A stretch of DNA of 64,000 bases from Bacteroidetes bacterium RIFCSPLOWO2_12_FULL_37_12 (GTDB lineage: Bacteria > Bacteroidota > Bacteroidia > 2-12-FULL-37-12). Both the position numbers and the translations under genes were made by a program. The DNA is taken from NCBI GenBank assembly GCA_001769655.1, contig MEPC01000023.1, positions 1 through 64,000 of the forward strand. The letters are read 5' to 3'. Positions 9,101 to 17,243 of the stretch are shown piece after piece. The first letter of the stretch is position 1. Each line of letters opens with the position of its first letter. The notes beneath the pieces were generated by a model. It saw nothing but the letters and a program-made list of their open reading frames with translations, did not search any database and was not told the DNA's origin.

Positions 9101-11215
9101 ACGTTAACTGATAGCGTGATGGTGAATTTTTACTACAAACCCGCTGATTCCACTATCATAGATTCAATTTTTGGTTCAACTTGCGGTAATAGCAATGGAA
9201 GTATCAAGGTTGTCTTTAAAAAGGGGTCATCTCCATTTACCTATTCCTGGAGTAATGGCAGTGTTGATTCTTCACTGATGAATTTAATAGCCGGTAAATA
9301 TACACTTACCATTACCGACAATAATAATTGTACTTTTCAGAAAACATATACTGTGGTAAACCAAAATGGTCCTACCCTTACTTTTACTTCCAACAAGGCA
9401 ACTTGCGGAAACAGCAATGGAAATGCTAAAGGAAATACTAATGGCGGTACAGCACCCTTTAGTTTTCTGTGGAATACAGGCGCAGACACATCCTATGTAG
9501 GTGGTTTAAGTTCCGGTTATTACGTATTGAAAGTAACCGATAAAAACAATTGCGTGGTTTCAGATACTGTTTTTGTTGATATGCTGATGCCTAAAGTTAC
9601 TTTTGTTAAAACAGATGCTACATGTGAAAATAGCAACGGGAGTTCAAAAGCAACCGCTTCTCAGGGTACAACTCCTTATTCTTATCTATGGAATACAGGA
9701 GAAAATACATCGCAGTTATCAAATGTAAAAGATGGAATTTACACAATCACTGTTACAGATAGTAAAGGATGTGTTGTTACGGGGAGTTCAACTATAAATA
9801 CTTTCGGGGTGCCAATGCTTAGAACCTGGAGCAGAGATGCTTCATGTGGCAAATCGGATGGAGCCGCTTTTGTGGCTATATCTGGTGGAAAGATACCATT
9901 CACTTACGCATGGAATAATGGACGAATCAAGGATTCAATAATGAATGTACCTGCCGGTAATTATACCATTAGTGTTACAGACAGCAAGGGTTGTAAAGCC
10001 ACAGGAATTGCTGTAGTTAATAACTTCAACAGTCCTAATGTTTCATTTGTAAGTACCAATGCCCAGTGTGGAAATAATGATGGTTCAGCCACAGCGATTG
10101 TTTCCGGTGGGAACCCTCCTTACTCATATTCATGGAATAACAGTGCTATCACTTCCAGCATCAGTGGTTTATCAGCCGGTTCTTATTATGTAACCGTTAA
10201 AGATAACAACGGTTGTGTAGCTACACAAACCGCAATATATTATAGCTCCTATTCTCCGATAGACAGTATTGCCTGCGATACATTAATGGCTGTTTGTGGT
10301 TCATCTTCTGTTAATATTTACAAAGGAAATTGTGAGACGAATGGTGATTTATTATGTGACACTCCTGCCGATATGGACTTAACCGGATTAGTTGGAAACT
10401 ATCCCGGGTGCCAATATACAGGTTCAGCAGTTGATACAATGTGCTTGGAGTATAAACCGGATGTTCATAACTGGATGGATTACGTTTTTGATGGCTTTGG
10501 TGCTTCTAATTATAAATGTTTAGGACACTTTTCAAAAGGGCAGATAGGCAGAATGTATTCTTCATTGCTGGCACATCCTACAGTTAATATATCAAGAAGT
10601 TATCTTTGGGCAAATAACCCTGTGCCTGAAAAACCGGATACCGTTCTTCCTCCGGTTTTAATTTTCCCAACTGATACTACGTTACTCAATACTTCCGCAC
10701 CCATGACTTTTAAATGGAACGCCAGCAAAAACGGAGAGGGGTATGTCATTAAGATTTTTGAAAATGACGTTGAAAAAGAAAAAAGATTTACATCCGATAC
10801 GGTTATTAAAATTAAGAGGAATTTCTTTAATTCCAGTAAATGGGGTTTTGCTGTAAGACCGGTTCATAGAAATAATTTCTGCAATACAACTTACTCCGAG
10901 AAAAAATACTTCTATATAAAAGAAATCGGTGACGATGTAGATGAAACCATTTTTACTCCTGAGCTAAGTATTTTCCCCAATCCGGTGGAGAAAGGAGAAT
11001 CAATTACCATAAGCTTGTCTATGATAAATTCTCTTAAAACCAACCTGGATGTTTATGATATATGCGGTAAGAAAATTGAAAGTTTAGAAATACCTCAATC
11101 AAACTATAGCTTTAAAGTTTTTGAAATTGATCCTCACCACTTTTCCAGAGGCATCTATATGTTAAAGTTTACCAACGGGAAGAAAGTTATAAACAGTAAA
11201 TTAGTTGTTTACTGA
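6158..11215 (+). CDS. Giant M43-type metalloprotease split by SprB repeats, T9SS-sorted
   Basis: The 1685-aa secreted protein begins with a signal peptide (about residues 1-26). Residues 30-245 form the first part of a pappalysin-like (M43) protease, with the zinc motif HEIGHFFNLYH from His214. Fifteen SprB-like repeats of about 74 aa then run from roughly residue 257 to 1367, each with a Cys near the start, NGG/SWSNG in the middle and LTVTDxxxC near the end. The protease resumes with GDLLCDTPAD and the Met-turn NWMDY near residue 1438. After a further domain, a T9SS type A sorting domain ends the protein (SIFPNPVEKGE, then GIYMLKF). The protein is probably exported across the outer membrane and may be adhesive as well as proteolytic. 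Its stop overlaps the convergent next gene by 7 bases. Confidence 0.88.
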   Translation: MKNLKRITSLALLFCIITLFHLSSTAQGLRKICGTTVDPELYRQDAERAKNQDNPFNNLRSTLTLPIPVLQIPVSMFFVGKSDSTGHKDVEDYFNVMCETNKEYNKMGINFYLHKFSTSKKLAIDYTLNYDSLYNGLAGGTQYQRITSWAFFNNKRFNENTLNLYRTNVIDANAPGGIILGRSTFPGQGFFVPGIGEFQGGIELADDDYTTWIHEIGHFFNLYHPFQSFPAEKVFRCKKVVSMEKVVIKSSGGPVISFDIKDAVCTNQKGSITVTVTGGNTPYDYSWSSGATTASLTNLNGGTYYLTVTDNGGCMATEVAMVNNITGPSVTITTTGTTCNLNNGKAISTVTGGDGNYTYKWSDGSTTDMITNLPQGIYNLTVTDGNLCKTIGMANVLSNINVPKVSISPKDATCNLNNGMATANVNGGAIPYKYNWSNAGNAAVNSNIGKGTFYLTVTDDKGCTANDSVIIKNISGPSSLTFSVTSTSCGNQNGSLNVNVTGGTSPYLYSWSNSGTTSAISGLAPGKYKLTVTDANSCSMNDSSTIDSIVPPVVSLVSTSSSCGQNDGSSTATVVNGTQPFSFSWSNGATTSTANNLSVGSYIVMATDSNGCTDSDTTLITNIDGPSVSVTFTSATCDSADGTATANVTGGTSPYSYIWSDGDSTSVAGDLSLGDYQVTVSDTKGCTASGNVTIDNAGSPQILLSSTPENCGKSDGALNVFVSGGLAPYRYTWNTGDSTANVSNISAGNYSITVSDSLNCKRIGSTTVSSFGKPTLTLSVTNETCGMGNGTVSSSVSGGSSPYIYSWSNGSDTSVVINLGSGIYTLSVTDNNGCVITDSIKVMSGKGPSISFTTTNAACNNNKGSINVTIAGGTSPYIYSWSTGDSTSTLDSIAGGLYHLTVTDVNNCVSMDSVMINSDTMSISFAVTHATCSNNNGKIITTVTGGTPAYKYSWSNAKVTGTITSLPAGLYKLTVTDDKNCTLTDSVMVNFYYKPADSTIIDSIFGSTCGNSNGSIKVVFKKGSSPFTYSWSNGSVDSSLMNLIAGKYTLTITDNNNCTFQKTYTVVNQNGPTLTFTSNKATCGNSNGNAKGNTNGGTAPFSFLWNTGADTSYVGGLSSGYYVLKVTDKNNCVVSDTVFVDMLMPKVTFVKTDATCENSNGSSKATASQGTTPYSYLWNTGENTSQLSNVKDGIYTITVTDSKGCVVTGSSTINTFGVPMLRTWSRDASCGKSDGAAFVAISGGKIPFTYAWNNGRIKDSIMNVPAGNYTISVTDSKGCKATGIAVVNNFNSPNVSFVSTNAQCGNNDGSATAIVSGGNPPYSYSWNNSAITSSISGLSAGSYYVTVKDNNGCVATQTAIYYSSYSPIDSIACDTLMAVCGSSSVNIYKGNCETNGDLLCDTPADMDLTGLVGNYPGCQYTGSAVDTMCLEYKPDVHNWMDYVFDGFGASNYKCLGHFSKGQIGRMYSSLLAHPTVNISRSYLWANNPVPEKPDTVLPPVLIFPTDTTLLNTSAPMTFKWNASKNGEGYVIKIFENDVEKEKRFTSDTVIKIKRNFFNSSKWGFAVRPVHRNNFCNTTYSEKKYFYIKEIGDDVDETIFTPELSIFPNPVEKGESITISLSMINSLKTNLDVYDICGKKIESLEIPQSNYSFKVFEIDPHHFSRGIYMLKFTNGKKVINSKLVVY

Positions 11216-11694
11216 GAAGCGGACAACACTGCCTCCTGCGTTATCCTGGAATAATGCTTTTCGTAATTTTCCAGGATAATTTTTTTTATACGCTCTTTCC
11301 GGAGTAATTTGAAGAGGGATGTTTGTGGCAACGCATATACCAATGTGTTTTCTTTTTTTGAAAGGGTAGTGAATATTCTGATATTATCGTTGTAAATGGT
11401 CTCCGCCCCAACACATTCATTTTCAGAAATCGTTTTAAAATAAATTTTTTTACTGTTTTTTTCTGTAAATAGATCTACGCTACCTTTCTTAATAAAATAA
11501 ATTGCCTGACTCGGGTCACCCATGTAAAAAATAACTTCTTCTTTTTCAAAATTCAAAGGGAAAAGATATGGAATGAACTTTAATAAATCCTGATTTGATA
11601 AATTATAAAATAAAGGAATTCTGGAAAGGAATTTAATAATCAGTAATTCCTCTTTTGAGTAGGAAATTTTGAAAAGGTTACGGAGAGCTGGCAT
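11209..11694 (-). CDS. Cyclic nucleotide-binding domain protein, no HTH
   Basis: The 161-aa protein matches the CNB (cupin-like) fold of the Crp/Fnr family: FYMGDPSQAIYFIKKGSVDLF is the typical hairpin around the phosphate-binding cassette. The protein ends shortly after the domain, so it lacks the DNA-binding helix-turn-helix of full-length Crp regulators (about 200-230 aa). It may act by protein contact or be a shortened regulator. It overlaps the end of the protease gene tail to tail by 7 bases. A hairpin element starts about 58 bases upstream. Confidence 0.7.
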   Translation of the reverse strand: MPALRNLFKISYSKEELLIIKFLSRIPLFYNLSNQDLLKFIPYLFPLNFEKEEVIFYMGDPSQAIYFIKKGSVDLFTEKNSKKIYFKTISENECVGAETIYNDNIRIFTTLSKKENTLVYALPQTSLFKLLRKERIKKIILENYEKHYSRITQEAVLSASQ

Positions 11695-11751
11695 GGGATC
11701 GTGGGTTTAGTTATGGATGTTTTATCAAAACCACTCAGGTTTTAGAAAAAA

Positions 11752-11867
11752 AACATATAACACTAAACAAGAAATGAAAAATGTTTAAGTATGACGCAAT
11801 ACAAAAAACAATAACGATAATTTGAATAGGAACCTACTTAGTCATTTAGTATTAAGTGTTATATGTT
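11752..11867. repeat. Dispersed AT-rich inverted repeat (copy 2)
   Basis: Perfect 13-base arms at 11752-11764 and 11855-11867 bound a 90-base spacer. The left arm continues into ATAACACTAAACAAGAA, a 17-base run also present on the opposite strand at 28261-28295. The right arm covers two bases of the stop codon of the permease gene 11866-13200. Confidence 0.6.
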
Positions 11868-13200
11868 ATTCATTATTTTTTGGAAACCTGTTGATTTTAG
11901 TTATAATCTCATTTTTTAATCTTGGATCCAATGCATCCCGCAAGCCCTCCCCAATAAGATTATAAACGGTTACGGTTATAAAAATAGCTAATCCCGGGAA
12001 TAAAACCAACCACCAGGCATTAAAGTTTTCTCTCCCTGCATTTAACAACGAACCCCAGGTTACCACATCTGCCGGTACTCCAATTCCCAAAAAAGATAAA
12101 CCCGATTCAATCAGAATAGCAGAAGCAATACCAAATGCAATGGTTACGAAAACCGGTGCCAGCGCATTTGGCAAGGCATGGAAAAAAATGATTCTGAAAT
12201 TAGTATAGCCCAACGCTTTTGCCGCAGAAATATAATCAAGGGTTCTGATTCTTAAAAATTCAGCACGTACAAAACGGGCAATGCCTGTCCAGGAAGTAGC
12301 ACCGATTATGAACATAAGAATGAATACGGAAGGTTTTGCAATGGCGGCTACGGAAATAATAAGAATCAGACGCGGCATGGATACCAATATTTCTATTGTT
12401 CGGTTCAGGATGGAATCAACCGGGAAAGATACTTGTTTATTTAAACCAAACCAGGAAGATTTTTCAGATAATTTTCCACCCATATAAAAAATTAAAAGAA
12501 ACAGGAAACATATTAAGAGAGAAAGAAATAATTCCAATGTAAAAAAAGCAAACGATTGTGATAAGCTATCAGCGAGTATAAATTTTCTTTTTAGGAAGCC
12601 ATAAAAAAATCCGGGAATTAAACCGAGGGTTGAAAAAAGGTAAACACTTCTTTTGGAAGTGAAAGAATAATCCCCATAATATCCGGCAATGGCGCCGGAC
12701 ACTATGCCAATAATTGATGCAATTCCCATGGAAATAATTCCTATGCTTAGAGATATATAGGTACCATGAATCAACCCTGATAAAAGGTCTTCACCTCTTT
12801 TCCCGGTTCCTAACCAATGTCTGAATTTAGATCCTGTGGTTGAAATTTCTCCGGATTTTTTTTGAATTTTTTGCTCCGTAAATGGAGATATATATCCGGA
12901 ATTCATCAAATCACTTTTCCCGGGTGAAAAAGTCACCGGTGCCCATAAAATCCAATCTGTTTTTATTTTTTTCCATTCGGCTATGTCAAATTGAATTTTT
13001 TCATTTTTAAATGTCTCAGGGTTATAAAATATTATTGACTTTGAGGGAGTGAAAACCGGAAAAAAATAATTTCCGTTTAGTTTGACCATCAGCGGTTTTT
13101 CATTGGCAAGAAATGGAGCAAAGAGGGCTATACAGCAAAGGAATCCCAATATCCACAAGGAAATATAAGCGGGTTTATGATGTTTGAACTTTTGCCACAT
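11866..13200 (-). CDS. Peptide ABC transporter permease, OppC/DppC type
   Basis: The 444-aa membrane protein is the second permease of a peptide importer. The N-terminal membrane segment (ISLWILGFLCCIALFAPFL) and the C-terminal core with the EAA loop DYISAAKALGY and LIESGLSFLGIGVP are typical of OppC. It is longer than the usual 300 aa: there is a periplasmic stretch of about 90 residues after the first membrane helix, and an additional hydrophobic section around residues 180-240. It follows the OppB gene by 23 bases. The ATPases are not in the window. The last codons touch a dispersed repeat arm. Confidence 0.88.
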   Translation of the reverse strand: MWQKFKHHKPAYISLWILGFLCCIALFAPFLANEKPLMVKLNGNYFFPVFTPSKSIIFYNPETFKNEKIQFDIAEWKKIKTDWILWAPVTFSPGKSDLMNSGYISPFTEQKIQKKSGEISTTGSKFRHWLGTGKRGEDLLSGLIHGTYISLSIGIISMGIASIIGIVSGAIAGYYGDYSFTSKRSVYLFSTLGLIPGFFYGFLKRKFILADSLSQSFAFFTLELFLSLLICFLFLLIFYMGGKLSEKSSWFGLNKQVSFPVDSILNRTIEILVSMPRLILIISVAAIAKPSVFILMFIIGATSWTGIARFVRAEFLRIRTLDYISAAKALGYTNFRIIFFHALPNALAPVFVTIAFGIASAILIESGLSFLGIGVPADVVTWGSLLNAGRENFNAWWLVLFPGLAIFITVTVYNLIGEGLRDALDPRLKNEIITKINRFPKNNE

Positions 13201-13223
13201 GAGGGGAATTTTTTGGTTTGAAA

Positions 13224-14720
13224 TTAGTCATACGAAATCCTTGGATCCACCCACGCATATAAAATATCTGAAATCAAATATCCCACGATGGTTAAAAAAC
13301 CTGTAATGGTAAATATTGCTACTATCATCGGGTAATTTTGATTCTGAACTGCCATAAATGTTTCAAGTCCCATTCCAGGAATTGTAAAAATAAATTCAAG
13401 GATGACTGAGCCACCTATTACTAATGGAAATATAGTCGCAAAAACGGTGATAATTGGTAACAGCGCATTTTTCAATACATGTTTGTTGATTACCTGATTT
13501 TCCTGAAGTCCCTTTGCCCGTGCTGTCCTTACAAAATCCTGTTCAAGCACTTCAAGCATTCCAGTGCGCATGGTTCTCGATAAAAATGCAAAGGAATTAT
13601 AAGAAAAACAAATCATGGGCAAAACCAAATAGGGAAGGGAGATAATTATTTTGGTGAGTATATTAACATTCTCTGGAAAACCTCCTGTTGGCTTAACCCC
13701 TGATGCAGGAAACCAGTTCAATACATCCGGATTAGAAAAGGTCATAAGAAGCAACGTAGCAACCCAGAAGTTAGGAAGTGAATACAAAATAAAAAGTGTC
13801 AACGAAGATGCGCGGTCAAAAGTGGCACCGCGTTTTACTGCCGCTCTGATTCCTATAGGTATGCTGATTAAATAAGCGATGATAGTTGAAAAAAAGGAAA
13901 AAAACAACGACCATATTATTTTTGAAAATATAACTTCTGAAACCGGTTGTTTAGTCATATAAGAAATTCCAAAATCACCGTGAAGAATACCTTTTGAAAA
14001 AACACTTCCTTTTCCGGTTATCCAGTTTCCATCGCCAAAAATCCAGCGATGATATTGGTTATTCGGGTAGAAGAAGAGTGAAGGAATCCATGTTTTCCAG
14101 GGAGTGGCATTCTTTACTATGTCTGAAAAGGCATTACGCGTCTTTATCAATTCATTTTCAAAAACGGAAAGTGTTTTATGATTCTTAAGTAGGAATTCAA
14201 TTTTATTGAGATACAGGAGAATTAACTTATTGTCGTACAACGTCTTCAACGAAAAAACTTCAAAACGTAAATCAGATAATGCTGAGTTTAGCTGATTCCG
14301 GTATTTAATGGTTGCCGATGAATCAATCACCAATCTTGTATTAAATACAAGATGATTCAATCGTGTGAGCGATATATGATAATCAGAAATTTCACTCCAG
14401 TTACCGTACTCATTCAACAGACGATCCATAGCATTTTTTTCCGTTTTATCAGAGACCTTGTAAAGTGTGTCACCACCTGCGATTGTCCCCACAGAAAAAT
14501 AAAAAACAGGTAAATCCAATCCAAGTTTTTCTCTCCAGAATTTTTTTTGATTTTCAAGGTTGTTGTTTTCAGAAGAAATGTCACCGGAATTTTGTGCCAC
14601 ACTTATCATTCTTTCCACGGGGTCTCCGGGAGCATTAACACTGATAATAAATGCAATGAGAGAAATAGCAACAAGTGTGGGAATGAAATACAGAATCCGG
14701 CGGATGAGATAGCGGGTCAT
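13224..14720 (-). CDS. Peptide ABC transporter permease, OppB/DppB type
   Basis: The 498-aa protein has the OppB signature start (IRRILYFIPTLVAISLIAF, then NAPGDPVERM) and the EAA loop DFVRTARAKGL near the C-terminus. Usual OppB proteins are about 310-340 aa. Here an extra region of roughly 160 residues (about 80-240), predicted periplasmic, sits between the first and second membrane helices. The OppB-like paralogue at 43191-44249 lacks most of it. It should pair with the OppC and the binding protein encoded on either side to import peptides. Confidence 0.88.
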   Translation of the reverse strand: MTRYLIRRILYFIPTLVAISLIAFIISVNAPGDPVERMISVAQNSGDISSENNNLENQKKFWREKLGLDLPVFYFSVGTIAGGDTLYKVSDKTEKNAMDRLLNEYGNWSEISDYHISLTRLNHLVFNTRLVIDSSATIKYRNQLNSALSDLRFEVFSLKTLYDNKLILLYLNKIEFLLKNHKTLSVFENELIKTRNAFSDIVKNATPWKTWIPSLFFYPNNQYHRWIFGDGNWITGKGSVFSKGILHGDFGISYMTKQPVSEVIFSKIIWSLFFSFFSTIIAYLISIPIGIRAAVKRGATFDRASSLTLFILYSLPNFWVATLLLMTFSNPDVLNWFPASGVKPTGGFPENVNILTKIIISLPYLVLPMICFSYNSFAFLSRTMRTGMLEVLEQDFVRTARAKGLQENQVINKHVLKNALLPIITVFATIFPLVIGGSVILEFIFTIPGMGLETFMAVQNQNYPMIVAIFTITGFLTIVGYLISDILYAWVDPRISYD

Positions 14721-14721
14721 T

Positions 14722-14775
14722 GGGTATTAGTCATTTGTCATTGGTCATTGTTAATTTGACATTGTTAATTGTCAG
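14722..14775. repeat. Low-complexity GTCATTT/GTCATTG repeat
   Basis: Short imperfect repeats of (T)GTCATT(T/G) fill the gap between the binding-protein gene and the OppB start codon. No promoter or terminator was recognised here. Confidence 0.4.
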
Positions 14776-14836
14776 AGGTCCTCTCTGGTTTAAGTCTGTA
14801 GCCAGGTAAGTGTGGTTGCGACTTAAACCTTCCCTT

Positions 14837-16729
14837 TCACATTTCCCCCGAAGGTTTTAAACTTGCGCCGGAATTATATAATAATTTCAGGTTATTCAGC
14901 ATCACCCCGGGTCTTTCAAAATACAAATTGGCATTTCCAAATCGTTTATGAATGGCATTACAACGGATACCGCTCCATAGAAAAATATAGGGTTGCTCAT
15001 CGTATATGATTTTCTGAAGTCGTTTAATCATGTTAAATCTTATACTTTCATCCATGGTGAAGCGGATGGAATCAATGAGCATGTCTGATGCTTCATTTCC
15101 AAATCCGCAATAATTGGAGCCCTTGGAAGTCCAGGATGATGTGTGCCACAACTGTGTGAAGTCCTCCGGTTGAGAGGATGCCGCCCAAGCACCCAACATC
15201 ATGTCGAAATTATGGTTCTTGTTATTTTCTATATGCACTGCAAAATCGTTAGCGCGCAATTCCGCTTTTACTCCTGCTTTATAAAAGGATTCAGCGAGCA
15301 TCATCGCCAGATCTTTCCATTCTACCTGAGTAGTGGCAAACCCGAGGTCAAAAATAAAGGGCGTTTTTACTCCATCAATTATTTTATCTCTGATATTATC
15401 GCCATCCGTGTCTTTCCATCCGGCTGAGTCCAGTAAATTTTTTGCTTTTTCAAGATCAAAAGCGATGAGTGGCAAGTCATGATTATATTCTGTTTTCAAT
15501 GGTGACACGGGTCCAATCATGCGGGTACCTTTCCCTTCTCTGAGAACATTGATTAAATCATTTACAGGTACTAAATGAGCGATGGCACGGCGTACATTCT
15601 TCTCCGTAAAAAATTTTTTTCTGGTAATTCCATCCGGTTTTGTATTAAGCCCGATATAGGTATAATTGTATGTATCGGTAAATCCTGAATGATAATTATG
15701 GATAAATAATTCATTGTGTTGCAACGTGCTCAACGTTTTTACGGATAGAAATGTAGTGACATCCATGGCTTGTGATTTTAATTCAAGCATCTGGGAATTC
15801 ATATCCTGGTTTATTTTAAAAATAATTTTCCCGGGATAAGCGGCATCATACGAATCGGTGCTACCGGATGTCCAGTGAGTTGCTTTTTTTACAAGTAAAA
15901 TATACTGACCGGCTTCCCATTGAGCAATCCGGTAGGGTCCCAAGCCCTGAATAAATTCAGGAGAACGCGAATACTTCGGGGAATTGAATTCATTAGCCCA
16001 TTGCGTTAAACGGTTTTCTTTTTCTGCATGAAAGGCAGTATCATCAAACTGAGAATAAGAAAAAGATGAAAGAATATTTTCAGGGTCATAAAATTTCCGT
16101 TGAAGAATAAATAAATCGGTTAGAAAAGCAAGATTCTGTATGTAAGTTTTTTTCATCAGGAGGGTAAATTTCAATGGATCAGCAGGATCAGGAATAATAT
16201 TTTTCAGATTATCAAGATAGGGCTTTTGATGGGGGTTGTTTACGAGCGGACATTTGACTGCCTTGATGGTAAAAAGGATATCCTCATAAGATAAGGGAGT
16301 GCCATCGTCCCATTTAATACCTTCTTTTAATTCATACATAAATTGTAAATTATCTGCTGAAATCTGTGGCATTTTTTTTACGAGAGCGGGCTTAAGTGTA
16401 AGATGTTCGAGATCGTTGGTGAGAATGGTGCGGTGTGTATATTGAAAAATAAACGGTTTAAGGACTGAATTATCGTTACAGGGATGTAGTCCATTTGGTT
16501 CAGTAGTAACGTGATTGACAACAGTATTTTCTTTTGACCAGGAAGAATCAAAAGTGGTTGCATCTTCAATTTTTAAATAATTGCTTTGATGGGAAATAGT
16601 AGCAATTTGTGTTTGAGAATCAGATAGTGATGTTTTATCGTTTTTCTTCGTGCAGGAGGTAAATAAAAAAAAGAGGATTGAAAAATAAACAAACGTATAT
16701 ATAAAACGGAAATCATTAAGGGTTGTCAT
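14837..16729 (-). CDS. Peptide ABC transporter substrate-binding lipoprotein
   Basis: The 630-aa protein is a family 5 extracellular solute-binding protein (DppA/OppA type). A lipobox near residue 26 (FLFTSC) anchors it. The SBP_bac_5 core is visible as the early LKEGIKWDDGTPLSYEDILFT and later RRAIAHLVPVNDLI and FDMMLGAWAASSQPEDF. It should bind peptides for the two permeases encoded downstream (OppB then OppC). It is the first gene of that operon and starts about 25 bases from the 3' end of tRNA-Ser. Confidence 0.92.
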   Translation of the reverse strand: MTTLNDFRFIYTFVYFSILFFLFTSCTKKNDKTSLSDSQTQIATISHQSNYLKIEDATTFDSSWSKENTVVNHVTTEPNGLHPCNDNSVLKPFIFQYTHRTILTNDLEHLTLKPALVKKMPQISADNLQFMYELKEGIKWDDGTPLSYEDILFTIKAVKCPLVNNPHQKPYLDNLKNIIPDPADPLKFTLLMKKTYIQNLAFLTDLFILQRKFYDPENILSSFSYSQFDDTAFHAEKENRLTQWANEFNSPKYSRSPEFIQGLGPYRIAQWEAGQYILLVKKATHWTSGSTDSYDAAYPGKIIFKINQDMNSQMLELKSQAMDVTTFLSVKTLSTLQHNELFIHNYHSGFTDTYNYTYIGLNTKPDGITRKKFFTEKNVRRAIAHLVPVNDLINVLREGKGTRMIGPVSPLKTEYNHDLPLIAFDLEKAKNLLDSAGWKDTDGDNIRDKIIDGVKTPFIFDLGFATTQVEWKDLAMMLAESFYKAGVKAELRANDFAVHIENNKNHNFDMMLGAWAASSQPEDFTQLWHTSSWTSKGSNYCGFGNEASDMLIDSIRFTMDESIRFNMIKRLQKIIYDEQPYIFLWSGIRCNAIHKRFGNANLYFERPGVMLNNLKLLYNSGASLKPSGEM

Positions 16730-16753
16730 GTAAAAAAGAATGAGAAAATTCTG

Positions 16754-16844
16754 CGGAGAGAGGGGGATTCGAACCCCCGGTAGCGCTTTAAGGCACTACG
16801 ACGGTTTAGCAAACCGCTCCTTTCGGCCACTCAGGCACCTCTCC
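16754..16844 (-). tRNA. tRNA-Ser(GCT)
   Basis: A 91-base class II tRNA with a long variable arm. The acceptor stem pairs GGAGAGG with TCTCTCC, discriminator G. The anticodon loop TTTGCTAAA places GCT at 34-36, reading AGC/AGU. CCA is not encoded. A minus-strand -7 box (TACCTTTG) lies at 16863-16870. Confidence 0.96.
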
Positions 16845-16862
16845 GGAAGGAGTTATCAGATA

Positions 16863-16870
16863 CAAAGGTA
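16863..16870 (-). promoter_or_regulatory. -7 box for tRNA-Ser
   Basis: TACCTTTG on the minus strand lies 19 bases before the mature 5' end of tRNA-Ser. It is divergent from the tRNA-Pro promoter. Confidence 0.5.
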
Positions 16871-16892
16871 AGATAATTTTGATAAGATTTCG

Positions 16893-16900
16893 TATCTTTG
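16893..16900 (+). promoter_or_regulatory. -7 box for tRNA-Pro
   Basis: TATCTTTG lies 16 bases before the mature 5' end of tRNA-Pro. It probably drives both tRNA-Pro and tRNA-Arg. Confidence 0.55.
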
Positions 16901-16916
16901 CCCTCTTTTTTACATT

Positions 16917-16991
16917 CGGGGCGTAGCGAAGCCCGGTTATCGCGCCTGCTTTGGGAGCAGGAGATCGCAGGTTCGAATCCCGCCGCCCCGA
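16917..16991 (+). tRNA. tRNA-Pro(TGG)
   Basis: A 75-base tRNA with acceptor CGGGGCG/CGCCCCG, discriminator A, and anticodon stem CCTGC/GCAGG around loop TTTGGGA, giving anticodon TGG. The T-stem is GCAGG against CCCGC, which leaves an A-C mismatch in its middle pair. Otherwise it is canonical. CCA is not encoded. Confidence 0.93.
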
Positions 16992-16999
16992 CATGTTCC

Positions 17000-17056
17000 G
17001 TTATCGTGTCCCGATTGAAATTGGGGAGATCGCAGATTCGAATTTCACCTCCCCGA
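17000..17056 (+). pseudogene. Degenerate tRNA-Pro 3' remnant
   Basis: From GTTATCG to CCTCCCCGA this stretch mirrors the D-loop-to-3'-end part of the tRNA-Pro just upstream, keeping GGAGATCGCAG, TTCGAAT and CCCCGA with several substitutions and one insertion. The 5' acceptor strand and D-arm start are absent, so it cannot fold as a tRNA. It looks like a decayed tandem partial duplication. Confidence 0.6.
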
Positions 17057-17060
17057 CTAC

Positions 17061-17133
17061 GGCCATGTAGCTCAACGGATAGAGCATCAGCCTTCTAAGC
17101 TGGGGGTTGCAGGTTCGATTCCTGCCATGGTCA
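17061..17133 (+). tRNA. tRNA-Arg(TCT)
   Basis: A 73-base tRNA with acceptor GGCCATG/CATGGTC (one G-T pair), discriminator A, and anticodon loop CTTCTAA giving TCT, which reads AGA/AGG. The next bases are CCA (17134-17136), so the 3' end may be encoded. An octanucleotide repeat follows at once. Confidence 0.96.
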
Positions 17134-17135
17134 CC

Positions 17136-17239
17136 AACCCATCTAACCATCTAACCATCTAACCACCTAACCATCTAACCATCTAACCACTTAACCATCT
17201 AACCACCTAACCATCTAACCATCTAACCACCCAACCCAT
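17136..17239. repeat. CCATCTAA octanucleotide satellite
   Basis: About 13 tandem copies of CCATCTAA, with CCACCTAA and CCACTTAA variants, fill the space between tRNA-Arg and the 3' end of the S9 peptidase gene. The unit recurs at 2790-2829. Confidence 0.9.
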
Positions 17240-17243
17240 CTCT

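Noticed and set aside
17136-17239. Possible CRISPR array
   Set aside because: The units are contiguous 8-mers without spacers, so it is a simple satellite; the same holds for 27078-27190.
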